A stretch of 22,227 nt of DNA, taken from the NCBI GenBank assembly GCA_040374085.1, contig JBEIVB010000038.1, positions 1 through 22,227 on the forward strand, in the 5' to 3' direction. The DNA comes from JBEIVB01 sp040374085 (lineage in GTDB: Bacteria > Bacteroidota > Bacteroidia > UBA4408). The notes beneath the pieces are model-generated. The model was not told the origin of the DNA and made no database searches. It saw only the letters and a list, made by a program, of their open reading frames with translations. A program made the position numbers and the translations under genes. Numbering within the stretch: position 1 is the stretch's first letter; every line of letters starts with the position of its first letter. Positions 1-6,718 of this stretch are shown in pieces.

Positions 1-498
1 AATGTCCTGTTCTCTCAACATTATTAATTCTGCTTGAGTTAGAGTCCCGTTTGCTGACTTCTCAATCATTTCTTCAACTTTGTCAAGATAGCCAAGTGCT
101 GGAACCCAATTTTTACCATTAAAAACTTGTGGGTCGATTGGTCCAAGTGATGATGAATAATCCATATATATTTTGTCACCTGACATACAAAATATTGTCC
201 CTGCGGAATATGCAGCATCGGGTACAATAAAATAAACCTCCTGGTAATGATGTCTTGTTATTTTAACCATTTTTTCTACAGTCTCGGCACTTCCTCCTGG
301 TGTATTTAAAATAATACAAAGGGTTGAATGTTGAGTTGTGTCAGATTTTAAATCTTCAATAAAGTCTCTAAATGGTTTTTCAAGTGAATTTGCAATTGAA
401 CCATAATAAAAAATTACATCAGCATCAAAATGCGTTTCAAGTTTTGATAATCTATCGTTTAAAATGTCGTGTAAAGTGCTGTCAAAAATTGGCTTCAT
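1..498 (-). CDS. SDH-type Clp-fold serine protease, partial (C-terminus beyond window)
   Basis: This reading frame opens with ATG at 498 and runs off the left edge without a stop, giving 166 residues. It has the Clp/crotonase-fold pattern of the SDH (Ser-Asp-His) serine protease family, related to SppA and ClpP. The oxyanion-type loop is NTPGGS (residues 65-70), the nucleophile is Ser98 in AYSAGT, and the second catalytic residue is probably Asp122 in GPIDPQ. The catalytic His would lie in the missing C-terminal part. I see no signal peptide or membrane helix, so it is probably cytoplasmic. The DNA is clearly more AT-rich than the core genes to the right, which fits acquired DNA. A good promoter lies just upstream. 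The substrate is unknown. Family assignment is strong from the motifs; the biological role is not inferable. Confidence 0.82.
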   Translation of the reverse strand, partial: MKPIFDSTLHDILNDRLSKLETHFDADVIFYYGSIANSLEKPFRDFIEDLKSDTTQHSTLCIILNTPGGSAETVEKMVKITRHHYQEVYFIVPDAAYSAGTIFCMSGDKIYMDYSSSLGPIDPQVFNGKNWVPALGYLDKVEEMIEKSANGTLTQAELIMLREQDI

Positions 499-517
499 TT
501 TCTCTATAATTTTGTGT

Positions 518-547
518 CAAATGTATGAATTAAATTTGTTATCTAAA
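518..547 (-). promoter_or_regulatory. Bacteroidota-type promoter for the SDH protease gene
   Basis: On the minus strand a perfect TAnnTTTG box (TACATTTG, 518-525) is preceded after 18 nt by TTTA (544-547), close to the -33 TTTG element. The box ends 19 nt before the ATG at 498, so the leader would be very short. Confidence 0.5.
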
Positions 548-611
548 ATGATTGTTGTTGGTCATTAATTGCGTCTGATATCTTCACTGTCGGTCGTCAT
601 AGGGTGAGGCA

Positions 612-1133
612 TAACTACCCCATCCCCGCACCATCACGCTTATACCCCCCAAATCGGCTGCATACCCGCAACTCTGTTTCGCCTATTTTCTTGCCGGGTC
701 TGGTTATTAGGACTTGTTCCAGGTCTTGTTTATTAATCTTTTATACACTGCGCTCTTTGGAGGTTGCACCGGCTTCTTGGTCCTTTTAACGGGTACTCAA
801 GCGGCTAATGCGCCTCACAACAGGAGCGTAACAAATCTATACAATCTGGAACATAAGCCCAACCCGGTTCTTTTTTCTTTGGCCTGGCTCAGGCAGGGGT
901 AGGTTGCCTTAGGTTTGGGTTGGGTGGGATCGGGCGGCCTACCCAGTCCCGGGGCCTCTAGCGTCCTCTTTCTCAACCCTAAATGTCTGCCACCTTTATC
1001 CGTTTTAAACGTGTATAAACGTCTATAAACGTTTAGCACACGACTACCGGCGGCATTCGGTGGTAATTTTGCTTAGTGGGGCGGGGCATCGTGCCCCCCG
1101 GGTTTGGTTTGGGGCCAAGGGTGGTTAGGCTGC
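612..1133 (+). repeat. Long intergenic repeat, copy 1 (5' module plus complete 3' module)
   Basis: This copy aligns along its length with 2140-2618, and its 3' module (about 997-1133) also aligns with 4952-5081. The 5' module includes the shared segment around TTCTTGCCGGGTCTGGTTAT, and the 3' module includes TTTAGCACACGACTACCGGC. The 3' module holds an inverted repeat around TAAACGT/ACGTTTA, a second at ACTACCG/CGGTGGT, and a GGGGCA-TCG-TGCCCC hairpin. Copy 1 has an extra 10-nt step (roughly GTCTATAAAC at 1021-1030) absent from the other copies. No transposase or convincing gene is inside it. Short frames on both strands are conserved between copies only because the DNA is. Boundaries are approximate. 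Confidence 0.85.
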
Positions 1134-1444
1134 ATCTCCGGAGCATGTTCATGTAGCCATGCGGAGGGCCTTTAGCGGATCTGCAACGGGTTGCTTTGTC
1201 ATGAACCCAAAGCCTTTAGAACAGGCAAAATTCAGAGCCACAAACCCATTACCACAACCCAATGCATGAGAAATACGGAACACGCCCATTCCAACTTGCT
1301 CATTGCGGCACCTGTGCATACCCAGACAAGCATACAAAGGATGCAACACATCCGATTAAAACCCAATGGCCAACCGCCAGGTGAAGGCAATGAAGGCTGT
1401 TTCCAAAAAGGGTTAAAATGAATGGCGGGGGTAAGTCTTATTTA
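1134..1444. other. Stretch with no supported gene, between repeat copy 1 and the antitoxin
   Basis: About 310 nt follow repeat copy 1. Open frames of 66-76 codons exist on both strands (roughly 1149-1349 minus and 1191-1421 plus), but neither has a recognisable motif, a promoter box or family resemblance. Another minus-strand frame reads as a hydrophobic stretch and could be a decayed gene. I cannot assign it. Confidence 0.4.
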
Positions 1445-1597
1445 TTAAGCACAGGGCTTTATTGTCGTCTGCGCTTTACGCTTATTGAAGTATTCTAAAA
1501 TTTCTTCTTTTGTCATCTTAGATAACTTTTCGCTCAATTTGTCTCGTTGTTGACGCATAAATTTTACCGCGTCAAATGTTTCCTCAGTCGTCTTCAT
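1445..1597 (-). CDS. Small antitoxin-like protein of a PIN toxin pair
   Basis: A 50-residue frame begins at ATG 1597 and ends at TAA 1445-1447. It begins MKTTEETFDAVKFMRQQR and continues as a charged, probably helical protein with a second amphipathic stretch MTKEEILEYFNKRK. Size, charge and position match the short proteins encoded just downstream of PIN-domain toxins in Bacteroidota, which usually act as antitoxins that bind the toxin and often autoregulate. Its start lies inside the end of the toxin gene, overlapping by 14 nt in another frame, so the two are translationally linked. The gene is intact although the toxin frame upstream is broken. The function is inferred from context; I see no classical DNA-binding domain. 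Confidence 0.68.
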   Translation of the reverse strand: MKTTEETFDAVKFMRQQRDKLSEKLSKMTKEEILEYFNKRKAQTTIKPCA

Positions 1598-2048
1598 ATT
1601 TTTCAAATTCTCTTGGTGAACGTATTTCTAATTGTTTGTAACCATTTTTTATGTTAATAGAGTTGTACCCCCTAATTCTTTCCATATTCACTATGTGCTT
1701 AAAATTCCAACTTACCAAAAAATCTGCACGGTTAATGGTTGCTAAAGCTATGTGTAAACAGTCAGCATAGCTTGTTTGCCCAACAACCCTTTCCGTAATG
1801 TATTCAGTTGCCAAGTCAATTGCCTCCTCTGTAGTTTCTATAAACTCTGTAAGGTCGGCTCTAAGGCTTTTTACGAGGTCTTTCACTTTTTCTGGCGCGT
1901 TCTCAAGTTCGTCTTGGGTAACTGTGGATTATAGTATAAAAAATTCACCTGATTTAATCCTGTCAAATAATGGAACCGTATGCGCTTTGAACTCTTCGTC
2001 GAAGTGTCCACCGAAAACGGAAGTGTCTATATAAATTCTTTGTTTCAC
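1584..2048 (-). pseudogene. PIN-domain (VapC-like) toxin with in-frame stop codon
   Basis: Read from GTG 2048, the frame starts VKQRIYIDTSVFGGHFDEEF, a typical PIN N-terminus with the first metal-binding Asp at residue 8. A TAA at 1929-1931 (codon 40) interrupts it. The same frame then resumes with STVTQDELENAP (acidic residue near 47), YADCLHIA (Asp96) and SWNFKHIVN, ending at TGA 1584-1586. All expected PIN acidic positions are present across the two halves, so one substitution in an otherwise preserved RNase toxin is the simplest reading. A GTG at 1886 could restart translation, but that 100-residue product would lack Asp8 and should be inactive. The antitoxin gene overlaps the end. Alternatives are a sequencing error or stop readthrough. 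The locus is AT-rich like the protease gene to its left. Confidence 0.75.
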
Positions 2049-2071
2049 TTTTAATGCAGGCTTACTATCCT

Positions 2072-2079
2072 CAAAGATA
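2072..2079 (-). promoter_or_regulatory. Promoter -7 box of the toxin/antitoxin pair, overlapped by an inverted repeat
   Basis: The minus strand reads TATCTTTG, a perfect TAnnTTTG box, ending 23 nt before the GTG at 2048. A small inverted repeat CTATC-TTTGAG-GATAG overlaps the box, which is where an autoregulating antitoxin or toxin-antitoxin complex could bind. I see no good -33 element. Confidence 0.45.
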
Positions 2080-2139
2080 GGATTTTTACATTCAATCTGT
2101 CAGGTTCATGTCTCGAAATTGTCTTTTTGGCTTGTGCCT

Positions 2140-2618
2140 AAGTACTCCATCTCCATACCATTTCGCCTACACCCCACAAATCGCCTGCATACCCGCAACT
2201 TTGTTTCTCCTATTTTCTTGCCGGGTCTGGTTATTAGGGCTTGTGCCAAGGCTTGTTTACCAATCTGTTATTCACTGCGCTCTTTGGAGGTTGCACCGGC
2301 CCTTAGTCCTTTTAACGGGTACCCAAGCGGCTTGTGCGCCTCACAACAGGTAAGTAATGAATCTATACATTTTGGAACAAAAGCCCAACCCTGTCCTTTT
2401 TTCTCTGGTATGGCTCAGGCAGGGGTAGGTTGCTTTGGGTTTGGGTGGGGTAGGATGGGGCTGCGTACCCATTTCCGGGGCCTGTAGCGTCTTCTTTCCC
2501 AATCCGACATAGCTGCAACCTGCATCCGTTTTAAACGTGTACAAACGTTTAGCACACGACTACCGGCTGTATTCAGTGGTAATTTTGCTTAGTGGGGCGG
2601 GGCATCGTGCCCCTCGGG
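2140..2618 (+). repeat. Long intergenic repeat, copy 2 (3' tail missing)
   Basis: This copy matches copy 1 from the CCATCnCC region on the left through the GGGGCATCGTGCCCC hairpin (about 2600-2614) and then diverges. It lacks the GTTTGGTTTGGGGCCAAGG tail that copies 1 and 3 share. The 3' module begins near 2524. Many substitutions separate the long copies, so this is an old or diversifying repeat, not a recent duplication. The remaining stretch to 2715 holds no gene that I can support. Confidence 0.85.
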
Positions 2619-2715
2619 GATTTTGAACGGAGGAACGTTTTGCCTTGAAAAAGCCCTTTCTGCATGCGGCTGTTTGTGTTATTAAAATCTTTCAACGGTT
2701 TTGTTCCGTTCCGGC

Positions 2716-2747
2716 AAAAAAATAGCCGGTGCTTAATGTGCGCCGGC
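2716..2747 (-). terminator. Intrinsic terminator of the sigma factor/DUF4097 operon
   Basis: On the minus strand, GCCGGCGC and GCACCGGC pair as an 8-bp stem with one G-T wobble around a 7-nt loop (arms 2740-2747 and 2725-2732). Two bases later comes a run of seven T (2716-2722). It lies about 20 nt after the DUF4097 stop. Confidence 0.8.
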
Positions 2748-2768
2748 CCTTATTCGATATCCAAGCAG

Positions 2769-4256
2769 TTACCTTATGATGATATCTCCGTAGTTGGATT
2801 TTACTGTGAGCTTGCGCGATCCGTTTCCGGAGCGTAGAGATCTCGACTCTTCTGTGCGCAGATCGTCGCGTCGGACGCGCACATCGCCGTTGCCGGCGCT
2901 TAAATCAAACTGCAGCTCGGAGGTGGGGTGGGCCACCTGGCAATCGATGTCGCCATAGGTGGTTGCGATGTTCAGTTGGTTCTGAACTTGCAGGTTGGAT
3001 GCCCTTACATCGCCGTGGAGGGTTTTGATGCTGATGTTGCCCTGGACGCTGCCCAGTCGAAGGTCTCCGTAACTCGAAGAGAACTCCAGATCGCCTTCGC
3101 TCGACTTCGCCTGAATGTCGCCGTAGGTGCTTTCAATGGAATAGTGGTTGCGTGCCAAGTCTTGAAGCTTCACATCGCCGTATTTGGATTTCACGCGCAT
3201 GTCGCCGTTCATTTTTTCCATGGTTATGTCGCCGTAGGCACTGTTCAGGTTTAGTTTGCCCCTCACATCGAGCAGCTTGATGTCGCCGTAAGAGCATGCA
3301 ACGGTATAAGCGGTTCCGTTTAGGTGTTCCATTGCCACATCGGAGTAACCGGTATTTACGTCAACCTCAATGGAGTGGGGAACGGAAAACACAATGCGAT
3401 TGTTGCTGTTGTTTTCCTGAACGGCAATTCCCACGGTAACATGGTGGTTTTCTTCAACATTTACATACAACACCGAATCTTTTATAAAATAGCTGAGGCG
3501 CAGTTCATGCTTTCGTGGAATTCGAATGAATTTACCTTTTGTGGTGCGTTGGTAGAAAACGCTCAAGCCCACGTCGGTCCGATTGCTTCCGGTAACGCGC
3601 AGGTCGAGGGAGCTCTTGCTGCTGTACACTATTTTTTTTACTCGCCCGAAGAGGGTATCCACGGCCAGGAAATCGTTACGAGAGACCCAGGTGCGCGGGG
3701 TTGCATCTTTTGGGAATTCCGGTGCTGGGGATGTATGCTCAGAAGGTGTTGCCTCTGTCTCAAGCGCAGGGTAACCGAAAGACTCCGCTGCCGGTATGCC
3801 GCTGCCGGTTGAGGCCATAGCCCAAACGTTATCGGCAGCATGTTGGGGCTTTTCCCACACCGGCGACTTTAAGGATGGCCCGTTGGCATTTGATGCCATA
3901 GGCAGGGCGGTTTCGCTGGCTGCACCCGGCGCCATGGCTGTTGTGTGGGCTGAGGTAACCTTTATGGCATTGCTCGATGCCGCTTGAAGATGAGCAGGAT
4001 GCTCGGGAAATTTACGAGGGGTTCCGGGCATGAGTACAAGCAAGACAGAAGTCAGCAGGGTGGTTAGGACGCTCATAACAATGATGGTGTTTAGGTTGAA
4101 AAATTTAGTGAGTTGGAACGTTTTTTTTGTTTTTGATTTGGGTGCATCGGCTGCAGCACGTATCCACGATTCTACTTCCGAAACCGAAGTTTCAGGTTGG
4201 GCATTTCGGGCCCGCTCAAACAGCCGATCTAAGTTGTTTTCGTTTTCCATGCTCAT
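2769..4256 (-). CDS. Membrane-anchored DUF4097 (YGD-repeat) protein, putative anti-sigma factor
   Basis: This 495-residue protein has an acidic N-terminal cytosolic part (about 1-50), one membrane helix (about 56-77, TIIVMSVLTTLLTSVLLVLM) and a Pro/Ser/Ala-rich linker (about 80-200). The C-terminal half is beta-rich, with about a dozen repeats of 16-20 residues marked by YGDI, YGDV or YGDL, from near 300 to the last residues (YGDIIIR). That repeat is characteristic of DUF4097 (adhesin-like beta-helix) proteins. The start overlaps the stop of the upstream ECF sigma factor by 4 nt (ATGA), so the pair is translationally coupled. With one membrane helix and a short cytosolic N-terminus, an anti-sigma role with the beta-helix as the external sensor is a reasonable inference. 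No zinc-type (ZAS) anti-sigma motif is visible, so the sigma-binding mechanism is unproven. A terminator follows. Confidence 0.85.
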   Translation of the reverse strand: MSMENENNLDRLFERARNAQPETSVSEVESWIRAAADAPKSKTKKTFQLTKFFNLNTIIVMSVLTTLLTSVLLVLMPGTPRKFPEHPAHLQAASSNAIKVTSAHTTAMAPGAASETALPMASNANGPSLKSPVWEKPQHAADNVWAMASTGSGIPAAESFGYPALETEATPSEHTSPAPEFPKDATPRTWVSRNDFLAVDTLFGRVKKIVYSSKSSLDLRVTGSNRTDVGLSVFYQRTTKGKFIRIPRKHELRLSYFIKDSVLYVNVEENHHVTVGIAVQENNSNNRIVFSVPHSIEVDVNTGYSDVAMEHLNGTAYTVACSYGDIKLLDVRGKLNLNSAYGDITMEKMNGDMRVKSKYGDVKLQDLARNHYSIESTYGDIQAKSSEGDLEFSSSYGDLRLGSVQGNISIKTLHGDVRASNLQVQNQLNIATTYGDIDCQVAHPTSELQFDLSAGNGDVRVRRDDLRTEESRSLRSGNGSRKLTVKSNYGDIIIR

Positions 4257-4762
4257 GCTGTTTTTTGTTCAGGTTCGTACATCAGATCCATCAGTTGCTT
4301 CCGTCCCCTGCTCAACCGTTGTTTCACTGCTGACTCTCCCATATTCTGAAGAGCCATAATCTCTTTAATCGAAAACCCGGAGATCTCGAATAGGATGAGG
4401 CATTCTCGGGTCATCGCATCCAGCTTGGCCAATTGAGCATAGAGCTCGCGTATTTCAAGCTGTTGCTCCACCTGCGGTTGCTGATGCTGGTTTGCAGGAG
4501 CATCCGGATACACTTCCACGTATTGGGGCCTGCGCTTGCGGCGTTGGTTGCGCAAGATGTTTTGTGCCGTGCCGAAGAGAAAGAAAAGGAAGGCATCGTC
4601 GGATTTCAACAGGTGTATTTTTTCCAGTACCATCAAAACGGTATCCTGCATCAAATCGCGGTACTGAAATTCCCCGTAGGCACGGGCTCGGCAGAAGCGT
4701 TCGAACCGGTCGTGTATCGGTGCGTACAACTGCATAAAGCGCGTTTGTTGAGGTTCGTTCAC
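4253..4762 (-). CDS. RNA polymerase sigma factor, ECF (sigma-70) family
   Basis: This 169-residue protein has the two-domain ECF layout. Region 2 includes FQYRDLMQDTVLMVLEKI and the core-binding/-10 segment ending in AQNILRNQRRKRRP. A Gln-rich linker (PANQHQQPQVEQQ) follows, then region 4 with the helix-turn-helix FSIKEIMALQNMGESAVKQR. Length is normal for the family. The only suitable start is GTG at 4762: an in-frame TAA lies about 40 nt upstream and no ATG lies between. It would direct RNA polymerase to a small regulon, probably including its own operon, and is likely held by the overlapping DUF4097 membrane protein. Identity as an ECF sigma factor is firm; the inducing signal is unknown. 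Confidence 0.9.
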   Translation of the reverse strand: MNEPQQTRFMQLYAPIHDRFERFCRARAYGEFQYRDLMQDTVLMVLEKIHLLKSDDAFLFFLFGTAQNILRNQRRKRRPQYVEVYPDAPANQHQQPQVEQQLEIRELYAQLAKLDAMTRECLILFEISGFSIKEIMALQNMGESAVKQRLSRGRKQLMDLMYEPEQKTA

Positions 4763-4813
4763 GATGGCGTTTTGGAGTAAGTGTTTTCTGCAGCCATTTG
4801 GTTACAAGGCACG

Positions 4814-4841
4814 GAAAGTTATTTTTCTATTTTTCTACAAA
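4814..4841 (-). promoter_or_regulatory. Possible promoter of the sigma factor operon
   Basis: On the minus strand TTTG (4838-4841) is followed after 16 nt by TAACTTTC (4814-4821), one mismatch from TAnnTTTG, about 51 nt before the GTG start. If the sigma factor is autoregulated, a different motif may be used instead. Confidence 0.33.
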
Positions 4842-4951
4842 GCTCTGAAAATCAGGGGCATAAATTTCACGCCATGGTGCGCCTGTAGCATCCGTTTCTT
4901 CCTCCAATGTGAAATTGAACCCGGCAGCCTATCTCTACCCTCAGCCTCTTT

Positions 4952-5081
4952 TTATCCGTTTTAAACGTGTATAAACGTTTAGCACACGACTACCGGCTGT
5001 ATTCAGTGGTAATTTTGCTTAGTGGGGCGGGGCATCGTGCCCCCCAAGTTTTGGTTTGGGGCCAAGGATGGTGAGGCTGCA
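4952..5081 (+). repeat. Intergenic repeat, copy 3 (3' module only)
   Basis: This segment matches the 3' module of copies 1 and 2, from TTTATCCGTTTTAAACG through the GGGGCATCGTGCCCC hairpin. With copy 1 it also shares the GGTTTGGGGCCAAGG tail and GAGGCTGCA. The roughly 390-nt 5' module of the long copies is absent, so the 3' module behaves as a unit. It sits upstream of the sigma operon. The following 5082-5282 contains nothing I can assign. Confidence 0.85.
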
Positions 5082-5282
5082 GCCCTTTGGGATGCTCAGT
5101 TTAGCATCTGGCGGGCCAGCAAAACGTGAAGCCTTCCCCTTTTGAACTGCACTCAAACCTAAAGACTTCGATTGTTTTTGTGTGGGGTATGGTTCAGTCA
5201 CAAACGGTACGCTTGCTGCATCCTAAGCCAAAATCAAAAATGCCGGACGCTTTTCTGTTTTGGATTCATGCTGCAGGTGTCT

Positions 5283-6515
5283 TTATGGCCGCGGAGCAGG
5301 CTCCGGAAGGGATTCGTACGCCTCCTCCATCCAATCGTTTTTTAGGACCAGCATGTCGTAGATGAGTTTGAACCAAATAAAGATGCAGGGTATGGCTTTT
5401 AGGGAATAAGGAAGCACATATTGGTCGCGCAAAAACCGAGGGAAGATGTCGGTTGGCGACAGGGAGGTTAAGAGCATGGCCAATGAAAATAAAGCTACAT
5501 TGAATGTATTTTTTTGACTTATGGCATACCATAAGGCAACGCCGGTCATGGCTATGATGAAGGTGGGAGATTCTGCTTTGTGGTTGAAAATTACAATCCA
5601 AATGAGAACCGAGGTCAGGGCTAAGAATCGAAAGGTGTAATTCGTGTATTTGGCCACCAAGGAGAAAGGCGCCAACAACACCATTGCCCCAATTAATACA
5701 ATTGCGTTTTTGTTGAAATCGAGATGAAACCACGAATGAAGCCAGCCTATAACCGAGTACCCATACGAGGTGCGGTGGTCGTTGCCCAGCATAAGGAAGT
5801 AGCTGTGGAATAGGGTTTCGTATTGATGCAGGTCAATGTAAATGAGGGGTATAACAGCCAGCACGATGGTCCAAAAAAATGTGTACAGGCCCAGCTTCCA
5901 TTTGTGGGGATAGAATAGAAGCAAAACAAGCCCAAGAATGCCAAACAGCTTGATGTAAAACGAAAATACAATGCATAATGTAGCGAGCAGGTATTTTCGT
6001 TTTTCAAGCAGTCCAAATGCGAAAACCAAGAGTCCGGCAATCAATCCGTTGGATTGGGAGTTCTGCATGGAGGTCATCAATTCTATGAGAACGATGATGA
6101 GGATGGTTCCTTTTTTTACGGCATCCAATTTGGGCAAATAATAAATGGCCAGGAGTAAGCATAAGGCATTGATGATGTTCCAAATATTCAGTCCTATCCA
6201 ATCCGGTAAACCGGCGATGAAGCCGAAGAATACCGAAAATGTTGGGGTGTACTTGAACAAATCCCAGTGTTCGTTTGGGTAAAGTATGTACAGGTCTTGG
6301 TTGTGTATGAGGTGTTGGTAGGATTGTTTGAAGATGATGTAGTTGTTGTATTTGGTGTATTCAATGGAATCTGGGTTGAAGGTCTTTTTTCCGGTAAGCA
6401 GAGATTGAGCGCTGGCAATGAGGGCAAACAGCACGTACAGGATGAGGAGGTTTCGCTTGCTTGAAAGGAATTGCGTTAGCTTGTTTTTCATGTTTGCGTT
6501 TGTGGTGTGTGGCAT
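5283..6515 (-). CDS. Glycosyltransferase family 87 (DUF2029)-like integral membrane protein
   Basis: This protein of about 400 residues has roughly ten hydrophobic segments and one long early extracytoplasmic loop. An acidic pair follows the first helix (NPDSIEY), then HNQDLYILYP, resembling the D...dlY pattern of GT87 polyprenyl-phosphate-dependent mannosyltransferases. Such enzymes transfer a sugar from a lipid carrier at the outer face of the inner membrane. The acceptor cannot be told from sequence. The longest frame starts at 6515, but ATG at 6491 (MKNKLTQFLSSKRNLL), with a positive N-terminus directly before the first helix, looks at least as good. The gene stands alone, with its own promoter about 130 nt upstream. 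Confidence 0.72.
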   Translation of the reverse strand: MPHTTNANMKNKLTQFLSSKRNLLILYVLFALIASAQSLLTGKKTFNPDSIEYTKYNNYIIFKQSYQHLIHNQDLYILYPNEHWDLFKYTPTFSVFFGFIAGLPDWIGLNIWNIINALCLLLAIYYLPKLDAVKKGTILIIVLIELMTSMQNSQSNGLIAGLLVFAFGLLEKRKYLLATLCIVFSFYIKLFGILGLVLLLFYPHKWKLGLYTFFWTIVLAVIPLIYIDLHQYETLFHSYFLMLGNDHRTSYGYSVIGWLHSWFHLDFNKNAIVLIGAMVLLAPFSLVAKYTNYTFRFLALTSVLIWIVIFNHKAESPTFIIAMTGVALWYAISQKNTFNVALFSLAMLLTSLSPTDIFPRFLRDQYVLPYSLKAIPCIFIWFKLIYDMLVLKNDWMEEAYESLPEPAPRP

Positions 6516-6643
6516 GCCCTGTTTGCAATTCTGAAATTGCTCATTTGCAAATTTCTTCTCTGCGGGCGGGCATTGTTGCGGCCATTATCGGAAACAACCC
6601 GTTTCGGAACGGCAGGTGTTTGGTTTGGTTTTAGGGTGCAACA

Positions 6644-6674
6644 CAAATATACTTGTACCTGCAACATACCCAAC
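6644..6674 (-). promoter_or_regulatory. Bacteroidota-type promoter for the GT87-like gene
   Basis: The minus strand has GTTG (6671-6674), a 19-nt spacer and a perfect TAnnTTTG box, TATATTTG (6644-6651). This would give a leader of about 120-145 nt. Near the gene end of that leader are an inverted repeat GCAATT-CTGA-AATTGC (6525-6540) and a palindrome ATTTGCAAAT (6543-6552). Confidence 0.5.
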
Positions 6675-6718
6675 ATCGGTCTGCGGGGTTCTCTAGAGGG
6701 CATTACCGGTTTTAATGC

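Noticed and set aside
815..1039. Short minus-strand frame conserved between repeat copies 1 and 2 (also 2341-2544), sharing PKPKATYPCLS and EKRTGLG
   Set aside because: The plus-strand frames of the same DNA are equally conserved and many differences change amino acids, so conservation is at the DNA level. No promoter or family resemblance.
1081..1098. GGGGCATCGTGCCCC hairpin as a transcription terminator
   Set aside because: No T-run follows on either strand in any of the three copies, so it is better treated as part of the repeat.
2119..2487. 122-codon plus-strand frame inside repeat copy 2
   Set aside because: In copy 1 the matching frame is interrupted early, and the composition is that of an accidental frame in a noncoding repeat.
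2625..2711. GAACGGA/TCCGTTC and TTTTGCC/GGCAAAA inverted matches around the terminator
   Set aside because: They are not nested with each other and are short enough to arise by chance over this distance.
612..5081. Classical integron attC sites or a CRISPR array
   Set aside because: No paired RYYYAAC/GTTRRRY core sites, no integrase, and no short regularly spaced repeats with unique spacers.
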